Of a DNA stretch of 54,217 nucleotides, positions 7,630 through 15,107 are shown piece after piece. The notes below the pieces were generated by a model that saw only the letters and a program-made list of their open reading frames with translations, had not been told where the DNA came from and ran no database searches. Source of the stretch: an uncultured Bacteroidales bacterium (GTDB lineage: Bacteria; Bacteroidota; Bacteroidia; Bacteroidales; UBA3663); assembly GCA_937899265.1 (NCBI GenBank), contig CALBPV010000035.1, forward strand, positions 1 to 54,217. The letters run 5' to 3'. The position numbers and the translations under genes are program-made. Every line of letters begins with the position of its first letter. The stretch's first letter is position 1.

Positions 7630-8982
7630 TTAGAATTTACGGGAATTGTTTTTGGCAGCGGAAGCCATACGCATCATCATGCGCGGATCGTGCTTCATGT
7701 CGGTAATCTGTTTCATCATCTTGCGCATTTGCTCGAACTGCTTGATGAGGCGGTTGACCTGCACAATATCTGTGCCGGAACCTTTGGCTATGCGCTGACG
7801 GCGTGAGGTGTTGAGCACCTCGGGATGATGACGTTCTTCGGGGGTCATCGAATTGATGATGGCCTCCACGCCCTTGAAAGCGTTGTCGTCGATGTCGATG
7901 TCTTTGATGGCTTTGCCCACGCCCGGTATCATGCCCGCCAAATCCTTGAGATTGCCCATCTTCTTGATTTGCTGAATCTGGTCGAAGAAATCCACAAAAT
8001 CGAACTGATTCTTGGCAATCTTCTTCTGGAGTTTGCGGGCTTCCTCCTCGTCATAATTCTGCTGGGCGCGTTCCACGAGCGACACAACGTCACCCATGCC
8101 GAGAATACGACCGGCCATACGTTCGGGATAGAACACATCAAGGGCATCCATCTTCTCGCCCGTACCCACAAACTTGATGGGTTTGTTCACAACCGTGCGG
8201 ATGGAGAGGGCTGCACCGCCGCGGGTATCGCCGTCCAACTTGGTGAGGATGACACCCGTGAAGTCGAGACGGTCGTTGAATTCCTTGGCCGTGTTGACAG
8301 CATCCTGACCCGTCATCGAATCGACTACGAAAAGTATCTCGGTGGGATTGACAGCCTCCTTGATGTTGCCGATTTCGGTCATCATGGCTTCATCTACAGC
8401 CAGACGTCCTGCCGTATCGATGATGACCACATCATTGCCCTTGCGTCGGGCCTCTTCTATAGCCGCTTTGGCTATCTTGACGGGATCTTTTTCTTCACGG
8501 TTGACAAAGACGGGGCAATCCACTTGGGAGGCAACCACCTCGAGCTGGTCGATGGCGGCGGGACGATAGACGTCGCCGGCCACGAGAAGCGGACGTTTGT
8601 TCTTCTTGGTTTTGAGCATGAGGGCAAGCTTTCCCGAGTGGGTCGTTTTACCCGAACCCTGCAGACCGGCCATCAGAATAATGGTGGGATTGGGTTTGAG
8701 ATTCAGTTCCGCTGCTTCGCCGCCCATGAGGACAGCCAGTTCGTCATGAACGAGTTTGACCATCAGCTGGCCGGGCTTCACGGCAGTGAGTACATTCATG
8801 CCCAAAGCCTTCTGCTTCACCTGGTCGGTGAATGTCTTGGCTACTTTGTAGTTAACGTCGGCATCCAACAGGGCACGACGTACGTCCTTGAGGGTCTCGG
8901 CAACATTAATCTCTGTAATCCGACCTTCGCCCTTGAGGATTTTGAATGAACGCTCCAGGCGTTCGCTTAAGTTTTCAAACAT
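7630..8982 (-). CDS. ffh: Signal recognition particle protein Ffh (SRP54)
   Basis: Ffh binds 4.5S RNA and signal sequences of membrane proteins and docks with FtsY to deliver ribosomes to the translocon. The 450-residue product has the N domain, the GTPase G domain (GLQGSGKTT P-loop, DTAGRL, TKLDGDTRGG) and a methionine-rich M domain ending in KMMKQITDMKHDPRMMMRM. The length is normal. The promoter box lies at 9038-9031 and folD follows 8 bp downstream. Confidence 0.98.
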   Translation of the reverse strand: MFENLSERLERSFKILKGEGRITEINVAETLKDVRRALLDADVNYKVAKTFTDQVKQKALGMNVLTAVKPGQLMVKLVHDELAVLMGGEAAELNLKPNPTIILMAGLQGSGKTTHSGKLALMLKTKKNKRPLLVAGDVYRPAAIDQLEVVASQVDCPVFVNREEKDPVKIAKAAIEEARRKGNDVVIIDTAGRLAVDEAMMTEIGNIKEAVNPTEILFVVDSMTGQDAVNTAKEFNDRLDFTGVILTKLDGDTRGGAALSIRTVVNKPIKFVGTGEKMDALDVFYPERMAGRILGMGDVVSLVERAQQNYDEEEARKLQKKIAKNQFDFVDFFDQIQQIKKMGNLKDLAGMIPGVGKAIKDIDIDDNAFKGVEAIINSMTPEERHHPEVLNTSRRQRIAKGSGTDIVQVNRLIKQFEQMRKMMKQITDMKHDPRMMMRMASAAKNNSRKF

Positions 8983-9030
8983 TGTTTCTCAATTACTATA
9001 ATTTGACCGCAGCAATACAGGAAACGGGTG

Positions 9031-9038
9031 CAAAGATA
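9031..9038 (-). promoter_or_regulatory. -7 promoter box for ffh-folD
   Basis: TATCTTTG on the minus strand followed by CACCCG, giving a leader of about 40 nt before the ffh ATG. Confidence 0.65.
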
Positions 9039-9077
9039 GTTTTTTTTTTTGACATAGCCAAAATTTCGGACCAAAAG

Positions 9078-9109
9078 TTTGGTTTACTGAAAAAAAAATG
9101 ATATTTTTG
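9078..9109 (+). promoter_or_regulatory. Promoter of hemW (-33 TTTG, -7 TATTTTTG)
   Basis: TTTG at 9078-9081 and TATTTTTG at 9102-9109 are separated by 20 bp, the spacing of the Bacteroidetes consensus. The predicted start lies about 80 nt before the hemW ATG. The opposing ffh promoter is 40 bp away. Confidence 0.65.
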
Positions 9110-9197
9110 CAGTCGGATTTGCAGGAGTTCAGATTCTTTTGAAAGTTTTTTTGACCGAATCAGTCGGCTGAACGACCTGCCTTCCATAAAAACGAAA

Positions 9198-10346
9198 ATG
9201 AGCTCAGGACTATACATACATGTTCCGATTTGTGCCTCGCGGTGCATCTACTGCGACTTCTATTCCACTACGTTGCGGGGTGTGGAGGAGTCGTATGCCG
9301 ATGCTGTACTACGGGAAGCCCGCAACCATCCTGCCCGCACGTCCTGCATACAGGGAGAAATACGGACATTGTATTTGGGCGGCGGCACTCCTTCTCAGCT
9401 CGGAGGGCGAACACTTCACCGTCTGCTGGACGGATTGAGCCGAACCTTTGACCTCAGCCACCTGGAAGAAGCCACGTTGGAAGTCAATCCCGAGGACGTG
9501 ACAGAAACGTTTGCCGATGAACTTACGGCGGGAGGTTCCGCAATCAACCGCGTGAGCATAGGGGTGCAAAGCTTCTGTGACGAAGAGCTGAGATTTCTCC
9601 GCCGTCGTCACAATGCCGCCAAGCCGGCTGAGGCCATTCGCATCCTTCGCCGGCACGGAATCGGTAATGTGAGCATCGATTTGATGTACGGTCTTCCGCT
9701 GCAGACGCTTCGGAGTTGGGAACACAGCATCGACACCGCTCTTGCCCTCGGCACACAACACATTTCGGCCTACTGCCTCAGCGTAGAAGAAGGCACTCCC
9801 CTGGCCCGAATGACCGAAAAGAAAGACGACGCGCTGCAACTGCCCGACGACGAAACATGCATCGCTATGGCTGCTCTGCTCCGAGAGAAACTCCGGGCTG
9901 CAGGTTTTGTGCAGTATGAGATTTCCAACTATGCCCTTCCCGGATTCCACTCGCGCCACAATTCGGCCTATTGGGACGGAACGCCCTATCTCGGTCTCGG
10001 GCCGGGAGCACACAGCTATGACGGGGTAGCTACCCGCTATTGGAACGATGCCAATCTCTCCCTATATATTAATAAGGAGTGGAACGCCTGCAATTCCTTC
10101 CCCGTCCACGAAGAGCATCTCACCCCTGTGGACGTCCGCAACGAACGCGTGATGTTGGGGCTTCGCACCAGAAGGGGGATTTCGGAAGAATGGGTAGAGG
10201 GGTTCAGCGACACGGTTGCCCGATATATCGGGAGAGGATTGCTCACCCGCGAAAACGGACACTTACGACTCACCGAAGCCGGACTTAACCTCGGAGACGA
10301 AATCACACGCGAGCTGTTTGTTTCCGACGCAAATGAGCGGGAATAA
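9198..10346 (+). CDS. hemW: Radical SAM heme chaperone HemW
   Basis: The 382-residue product opens with HVPICASRCIYCDFYS, the CxxxCxxC cluster motif (Cys12, Cys16, Cys19) that binds the [4Fe-4S] centre and SAM. TLYLGGGTPSQL and SIGVQSFCDEELRFLRRRH follow, as in the family. These proteins were long annotated as oxygen-independent coproporphyrinogen oxidase. The short N-terminus ahead of the first Cys and the CIYCDF sequence point to HemW, a heme-binding protein, rather than true HemN. It stands alone behind its own promoter. Confidence 0.9.
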   Translation: MSSGLYIHVPICASRCIYCDFYSTTLRGVEESYADAVLREARNHPARTSCIQGEIRTLYLGGGTPSQLGGRTLHRLLDGLSRTFDLSHLEEATLEVNPEDVTETFADELTAGGSAINRVSIGVQSFCDEELRFLRRRHNAAKPAEAIRILRRHGIGNVSIDLMYGLPLQTLRSWEHSIDTALALGTQHISAYCLSVEEGTPLARMTEKKDDALQLPDDETCIAMAALLREKLRAAGFVQYEISNYALPGFHSRHNSAYWDGTPYLGLGPGAHSYDGVATRYWNDANLSLYINKEWNACNSFPVHEEHLTPVDVRNERVMLGLRTRRGISEEWVEGFSDTVARYIGRGLLTRENGHLRLTEAGLNLGDEITRELFVSDANERE

Positions 10347-10409
10347 ATAAAAATTCAGCCAAAAAGATGGCGAAATGAGGAGCAATATACAAATTTCCGG
10401 CTGAAAAAG

Positions 10410-10440
10410 TTGCAAATTTCACAAAAAAGACCTATCTTTG
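10410..10440 (+). promoter_or_regulatory. Promoter of the thioesterase-dprA unit
   Basis: TTG at 10410-10412 and TATCTTTG at 10433-10440 are separated by 20 bp. The leader to the ATG at 10505 is about 58 nt. An inverted repeat (TTCAGCC at 10354, GGCTGAA at 10399) just upstream could be the weak end of hemW transcription. Confidence 0.65.
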
Positions 10441-10504
10441 CAATGTGCATTTGGCATAAAAACAAAATCAGAATGCAATAAATATTATAATTAATACGAC
10501 AAGT

Positions 10505-10912
10505 ATGGCTAAAGAATACATTTTCCAAATTGAATTGAAAACGCGCGACTACGAATGCGACGTGCAGGGCGTGGTGAACAATGCCAACTACCAACACTAC
10601 CTCGAAGTAACGCGTCACGAATTTATCCAAAGTTTAGGGACCAGTTTTCAGACGTGGCACGATCAGGGAATCGACGTGATGGTCTCGAAAATCGCCATTT
10701 CCTACAAAAACTCCCTGCGCGGCGGCGAGGAATTCATCTCCTGTCTCAATCTGAAACGTCAGGGTGTGCGCTACGTTTTCATGCAGGACATCTACAGGAA
10801 AAGTGACATGAAGCTCTGCATCACAGCCGAAGTGCACTGCGTTTGCGTCGTGAACGGAACACTCACACGAGGCGAGGAGGTGGAACCCGTATTTGCCAAA
10901 TATCTCAACTGA
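10505..10912 (+). CDS. Acyl-CoA thioesterase, 4HBT hotdog fold
   Basis: The 135-residue product is a single-hotdog thioesterase of the 4-hydroxybenzoyl-CoA/YbgC type. The motif DVQGVVNNANYQHYLEVTRHEF holds the usual active-site Asp and the helix that binds the acyl thioester. It would cleave a short or medium acyl-CoA or acyl-ACP in the cytosol; the natural substrate is unknown. dprA begins 26 bp downstream, probably in the same transcript, though the two functions are unrelated. Confidence 0.88.
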   Translation: MAKEYIFQIELKTRDYECDVQGVVNNANYQHYLEVTRHEFIQSLGTSFQTWHDQGIDVMVSKIAISYKNSLRGGEEFISCLNLKRQGVRYVFMQDIYRKSDMKLCITAEVHCVCVVNGTLTRGEEVEPVFAKYLN

Positions 10913-10938
10913 CAGACCTGAAACAGACAGAGACCGCA

Positions 10939-12048
10939 ATGGACGAGCTGGATTATCTGGTGGCGCTCACCCAAATGAAAGGCATAGGTTCCATCCGCGC
11001 CAAGCAGCTGATGGAATATTTCGGCAGTGCAAAAGCCGTGTTCGAGGCCGATGCCAATACCCTCATGCAGACGCATGCGGGAGAAATTCTCTTGCCACAG
11101 ATTGACGACCCGAAAGTGATGGAAAAAGCACATCGCGAACGCGAGTGGGCCGACGAAAAACACATCCGTCTCCTCTCCTGCACCGACACCGATTATCCCT
11201 CTCGCCTCAAGGATATTCCCGATGCCCCTGCCCTGCTTTACTATCTGGGGGATGCTTCGCTCGAAGCCTCCCACGTGATAAGCATTGTGGGCACACGCAC
11301 CTCCACCCAATACGGACGGGACCGCGTACGCCAACTGGTGAGCGACCTTGCCCAGGCTCTGCCCGACACTTTGATTGTGAGCGGTTTGGCGATGGGCATC
11401 GATGTGTCGGCCCACTCGGCAGCACTCGATGTACATCTCCCCACGGTAGGAGTGTTGGCCCACGGACTCGACCGCATCTATCCGGTACAAAACCGTAACG
11501 TGGCCAAAGCCATGATACAACTGCACGGAGGACTCATCACTGAATATCCTTCACAAACGGAACCCTGTCGCGGCAATTTCCTGGCTCGCAACCGCATCAT
11601 TGCGGCTTTGGCCGACGTGGTTGTGGTGGCCGAAAGCAAAGAACGGGGCGGCGCATTGGTGACGGCACGCATAGCCAACAGCTATTCGCGCGAAGTGACA
11701 GCATTCCCCGGACGTGCCACCGATGACCGTTCCAAAGGATGCAATGCCCTGATAAAAAACAATCAGGCCTGCCTCATCACGGATGCGGCAGACCTCATGA
11801 AACTGATGCAATGGGAACCCGGCAGCCTTCATTTCCTGAGAGACAACTCAGAGGCTGAAACAACGCTCCATTCTCCGACGGCCCATGCCATCATGAACCT
11901 CCTGCGCGACCGGGGAACACTCAAACCGGAAGAGATTGCCGAATGTCTCCACATCGAGCGCTTTCTCCTCACCGACGAACTGCTCCAGATGGAACTCGAC
12001 GGTGTCATCCGCACCCTCCCGGGAGACATGATTGAAGCGTCCTGTTAA
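10939..12048 (+). CDS. dprA: DNA-processing protein DprA
   Basis: DprA protects incoming single-stranded DNA during natural transformation and loads RecA. The 369-residue product has an N-terminal HhH/SAM-like region (MKGIGSIRAKQLMEYFG). The Rossmann-like DNA-binding core follows (SIVGTRTSTQYGRD, VSGLAMGIDVSAH, GVLAHGLDRIYP, FLARNRIIAALAD, AFPGRATD). A C-terminal winged helix (ILNLLRD-like, GTLKPEEIAE) ends it. The ATG at 10939 was chosen over an upstream extension in the thioesterase gene. Its TAA overlaps the stop of the convergent TRIC gene. Confidence 0.95.
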   Translation: MDELDYLVALTQMKGIGSIRAKQLMEYFGSAKAVFEADANTLMQTHAGEILLPQIDDPKVMEKAHREREWADEKHIRLLSCTDTDYPSRLKDIPDAPALLYYLGDASLEASHVISIVGTRTSTQYGRDRVRQLVSDLAQALPDTLIVSGLAMGIDVSAHSAALDVHLPTVGVLAHGLDRIYPVQNRNVAKAMIQLHGGLITEYPSQTEPCRGNFLARNRIIAALADVVVVAESKERGGALVTARIANSYSREVTAFPGRATDDRSKGCNALIKNNQACLITDAADLMKLMQWEPGSLHFLRDNSEAETTLHSPTAHAIMNLLRDRGTLKPEEIAECLHIERFLLTDELLQMELDGVIRTLPGDMIEASC

Positions 12049-12656
12049 TCATCGCTGTGCAGCGTGGGAAGTTGCCAGTGGTTCTTCACGGCCAGCAGAC
12101 GAATCACGATGACCACCGTGCCGCAGAGCACCTGTGCCACCCAATTGGGAAGCCCGACGAGCAAACAGACCGAAAAGACGATACCGCCGGCAAAACAGGC
12201 CATAGCGTATATTTCCGAACGGAAAATAATGGGAATCTCATTCAGAAGAACATCGCGTATCACACCTCCGGCGGCACCCGTAAGCATTCCCATCAGAATC
12301 GCCACCCAATGCTGGAATCCGGCATCGATGGTCTTTTGGAAACCTACCACCGTGAACAGACCGAGACCTATCGTGTCGAACAGAAAGATGGTGAGGTCTA
12401 TCTTGATGAAGAAATGACGGAAACTGGCATAAAGCATAAGAGCCAAAAATCCCACCAGAAAATAGGACCATTGCGTCATCCAGAACGGAGACTGCTGGAG
12501 CATGAGGTCGCGTATCGTCCCGCCCCCAACGGCTGTTGCCATCCCCACAATGAAAGCGCCAAAGACATCAAACTCTTTGTGCGATGCCAAGCGGATGCCA
12601 GAAATGGCAAAAGCAAACGTGCCGAAATAATCAATCAAATCGACAAAGGTAATCAT
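12045..12656 (-). CDS. TRIC-type cation channel family protein (YadS/UPF0126)
   Basis: The 203-residue inner-membrane protein has two similar halves of three helices each. Each half carries a GGGTIRDLML / GGVIRDVLL motif after a glycine-rich helix, the mark of the UPF0126/TRIC fold. Bacterial members form trimeric potassium-permeable channels, though their role in the cell is unclear. The ATG at 12656 lies 5 bp after the stop of the DPP IV-like gene, so they are probably translated from one transcript. The stop codon shares bases with dprA's stop on the other strand. Confidence 0.9.
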   Translation of the reverse strand: MITFVDLIDYFGTFAFAISGIRLASHKEFDVFGAFIVGMATAVGGGTIRDLMLQQSPFWMTQWSYFLVGFLALMLYASFRHFFIKIDLTIFLFDTIGLGLFTVVGFQKTIDAGFQHWVAILMGMLTGAAGGVIRDVLLNEIPIIFRSEIYAMACFAGGIVFSVCLLVGLPNWVAQVLCGTVVIVIRLLAVKNHWQLPTLHSDD

Positions 12657-12661
12657 CCTGC

Positions 12662-14911
12662 TCAAAGATTCTTCTTGAGGAAACGCCAGAGCGTCTTGTA
12701 AAGGTGCGTCCGGGAGTTGCCTCCGCGTATGGAATGATCCTTGTTGGTATAGACCATCATCTCGAAGGGGATATCCTCTTCCACCCACTTGGCCTGCAAC
12801 TCCAGGGTATTCTGCGGATGTACATTGTCGTCGGCCGTACCGAAGACGAGCAGCACCTCGCCCTTGAGGTCTTTGGCTCTCTCCAGCACCGATGCTTTCA
12901 TGTAGCCGCTGTGGTTCTCCTGCGGTGTACGCATGTAACGTTCGGAATAGACAGTATCATAGAATTTCCAGTCCGTGACGGGCGCTACGGCCATGCCGCA
13001 GCGATAGACATCATTTCCGCCGCAGAGGGTCATGAGCGTCGCATATCCTCCATAGCTCCAGCCCCAGATAGCCATACGCGAGGCATCTACATACGGCAGT
13101 TTGCCGACATATCTTCCGGCCGAAAGCAGGTCTTCGGCTTCCATGACACCCAACTGACGGTAGGTCTGCCGTTCGAATTCGGCTCCCCTGCCCCCTGTGC
13201 CTCGGGGATCGACACAGGCTACGACATAACCTGCCTGCGTCAGATACTGCTCCCAGCCCATCGTCCAGGTGTCCAGCACTTCCTGTGAGCCGGGACCGCT
13301 GTATTGGGTCATCACCAGCGGATATTGCTTCGAGGCATCAAAATTGCGGGGCTTTTGGATATACCCGTTGAGTGTCACTCCCTCTGGCGTGGTGAATTGG
13401 AAAAATTCGCGCGGAGAGTACCCGTTTTTGACGAACTCCGACAGACTGCTGTTATCCTCTGCCATCTTCACGGTTTTGAGATTCGAGACATACTCCAAGG
13501 TTGTCTGTACGGGTGTCAGCGCATCACTGTAGCGGTGCTGCATGAAGACAAATCCCTGAGAGAAGGCAGCCGAGTGGATTCCCCGGCATCCCTTGCCGTC
13601 CTTGCCCTGGTTGAAAAGGGGATGCATTACGCCTTTGGCATCGACCCGGTAGATGCCGCGCACGAGCGCATTGGGCAATTCGGCTCCTTCTCCCAAATAG
13701 GCGCACTGGATATAGGCGTTGCCCGTCTTGGCATCGTAGCCGTAAACATTTGTCACGTCCCACGCGCCTTTCGTGATTTGACGCTGGAGCGTTCCGTTGA
13801 TGTTATATAAATACAGGTGTCGGTAACCGTCCCGTTCGCTCACCATCGTAAAACCGCCCTCATGGAAACGGATCAGGTCGAGATTCCCCTCGTTGATATA
13901 ACTCTCGTTCTTGTCCTCCATAATCAGCTTGGCCTCGCCGCTGTAGGCATCCGCCAGATAGAGACGCAAGTCGCTCTGATGGCGGTTGAGGGTCATCAGC
14001 GACAACTGTCCCGGGACTGTTGTGAACTGAATGCGGGGAAGATAACCGTCGGCTTCCTGCGGAACTTTTATCCCGCGTATTTTGCGCGTCTGCAATTCGT
14101 AGGTCCAGACCGTCACCTGGCTGTTGGCCTCTCCCGCTACAGGATATTTATATTGGTAGTTTCCGGGATACAGTTCATATTCAGTACGGGCCGGCTTCTC
14201 GCCTCTGTAGAAGGGAAGGCAGTACTCCCTCACTCCGCTTTCGTCCCATCGCAGCCAGGCCAACACCTTCGAGTCGGGACTCCATGTGATGGCTTTGTTC
14301 ATCGAGAACTCTTCTTCATAGACCCAGTCCGGCACTCCGTTAATCACGCTGTTCTTCTCTCCGTCTTTGGTGATTTGGCGTTCTGTCGTTTCTATCGTGG
14401 CCGTCATGACGGAGGTCAGATAGAGATTATTGTCCCTGACGAAGGCAACCTTCCTCCCGTCGGGAGCCAATGTGGCTGCCTGTATCTTCCCCTCCGTAAG
14501 TCGTTTGAACTTCGGTCTGCCTATCACATAATAGAAATAATCGGCCTTGAACGAACGGCGGTATATGTGCTCCGTGTTGGCCCACACAAGAATGCGTTCT
14601 TCGTCGGAACTAAGTACGTATCCGTCGAGTTTCAAATCGCCGATTTCCGTCTCTCCCTCGGCTTCCACTTCATCCAGAGACAGTAAGGTCTCCACCTTCT
14701 CGCCATCGGCATAACGGAACTTTTCGATGCTGCGTCCGTCAGACGACAAGGCCGTGTAATGCTTGCCGTCGGCTGTACTGCGGAAGGTCGGAACCTGTCG
14801 TGCTGAATAGCAGCCTGACTGGATGTCTTCTATCGTCAGAGTTTCTTTCGCCTCGCCCGTGGCACTGGCCAGTGTGGCTGCCGCCAATGCGGCTGTAAAT
14901 ATTCGGTTCAT
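12662..14911 (-). CDS. Prolyl dipeptidyl peptidase, S9B (DPP IV) family
   Basis: The 749-residue product carries an N-terminal signal peptide (MNRIFTAALAAATLASATG) and is likely periplasmic. The first ~480 residues form the eight-bladed propeller (DPPIV_N). It contains the double-Glu segment WVYEEEF that holds the substrate N-terminus. The alpha/beta hydrolase half shows Ser619 in GWSYGGY, Asp694 in FGTADDNVH and His726 in NKDHSI. It would release X-Pro dipeptides from peptides. The ATG at 14911 was chosen because it starts the signal peptide; the frame extends upstream without family similarity. Confidence 0.94.
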   Translation of the reverse strand: MNRIFTAALAAATLASATGEAKETLTIEDIQSGCYSARQVPTFRSTADGKHYTALSSDGRSIEKFRYADGEKVETLLSLDEVEAEGETEIGDLKLDGYVLSSDEERILVWANTEHIYRRSFKADYFYYVIGRPKFKRLTEGKIQAATLAPDGRKVAFVRDNNLYLTSVMTATIETTERQITKDGEKNSVINGVPDWVYEEEFSMNKAITWSPDSKVLAWLRWDESGVREYCLPFYRGEKPARTEYELYPGNYQYKYPVAGEANSQVTVWTYELQTRKIRGIKVPQEADGYLPRIQFTTVPGQLSLMTLNRHQSDLRLYLADAYSGEAKLIMEDKNESYINEGNLDLIRFHEGGFTMVSERDGYRHLYLYNINGTLQRQITKGAWDVTNVYGYDAKTGNAYIQCAYLGEGAELPNALVRGIYRVDAKGVMHPLFNQGKDGKGCRGIHSAAFSQGFVFMQHRYSDALTPVQTTLEYVSNLKTVKMAEDNSSLSEFVKNGYSPREFFQFTTPEGVTLNGYIQKPRNFDASKQYPLVMTQYSGPGSQEVLDTWTMGWEQYLTQAGYVVACVDPRGTGGRGAEFERQTYRQLGVMEAEDLLSAGRYVGKLPYVDASRMAIWGWSYGGYATLMTLCGGNDVYRCGMAVAPVTDWKFYDTVYSERYMRTPQENHSGYMKASVLERAKDLKGEVLLVFGTADDNVHPQNTLELQAKWVEEDIPFEMMVYTNKDHSIRGGNSRTHLYKTLWRFLKKNL

Positions 14912-15068
14912 TTGATAAACGTATTTGATACAATATTTAATCGTATTTTTGTTGCAAATATGGCAAAAAAATCCGAATCCTCCAAACAAAAGGGTTAAAA
15001 TCTGACTTTTTTGGTGGAATATTATACATATTTAAACCTCTTTGTTTGTAAAAATCGAAAAATATCCA

Positions 15069-15076
15069 TATCTTTG
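15069..15076 (+). promoter_or_regulatory. -7 promoter box for the GH3 gene
   Basis: TATCTTTG followed by CACC, 31 bp before the ATG at 15108. The divergent DPP IV-like gene has only a weak CATATTTG element on its strand near 14960. Confidence 0.65.
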
Positions 15077-15107
15077 CACCATATAAAAATTTAGTAACAC
15101 ATACGAA

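Noticed and set aside
10354..10405. Inverted repeat after hemW as a strong terminator
   Set aside because: Only seven base pairs with a loop of about 38 nt and no T-run; kept as a remark under the next promoter.
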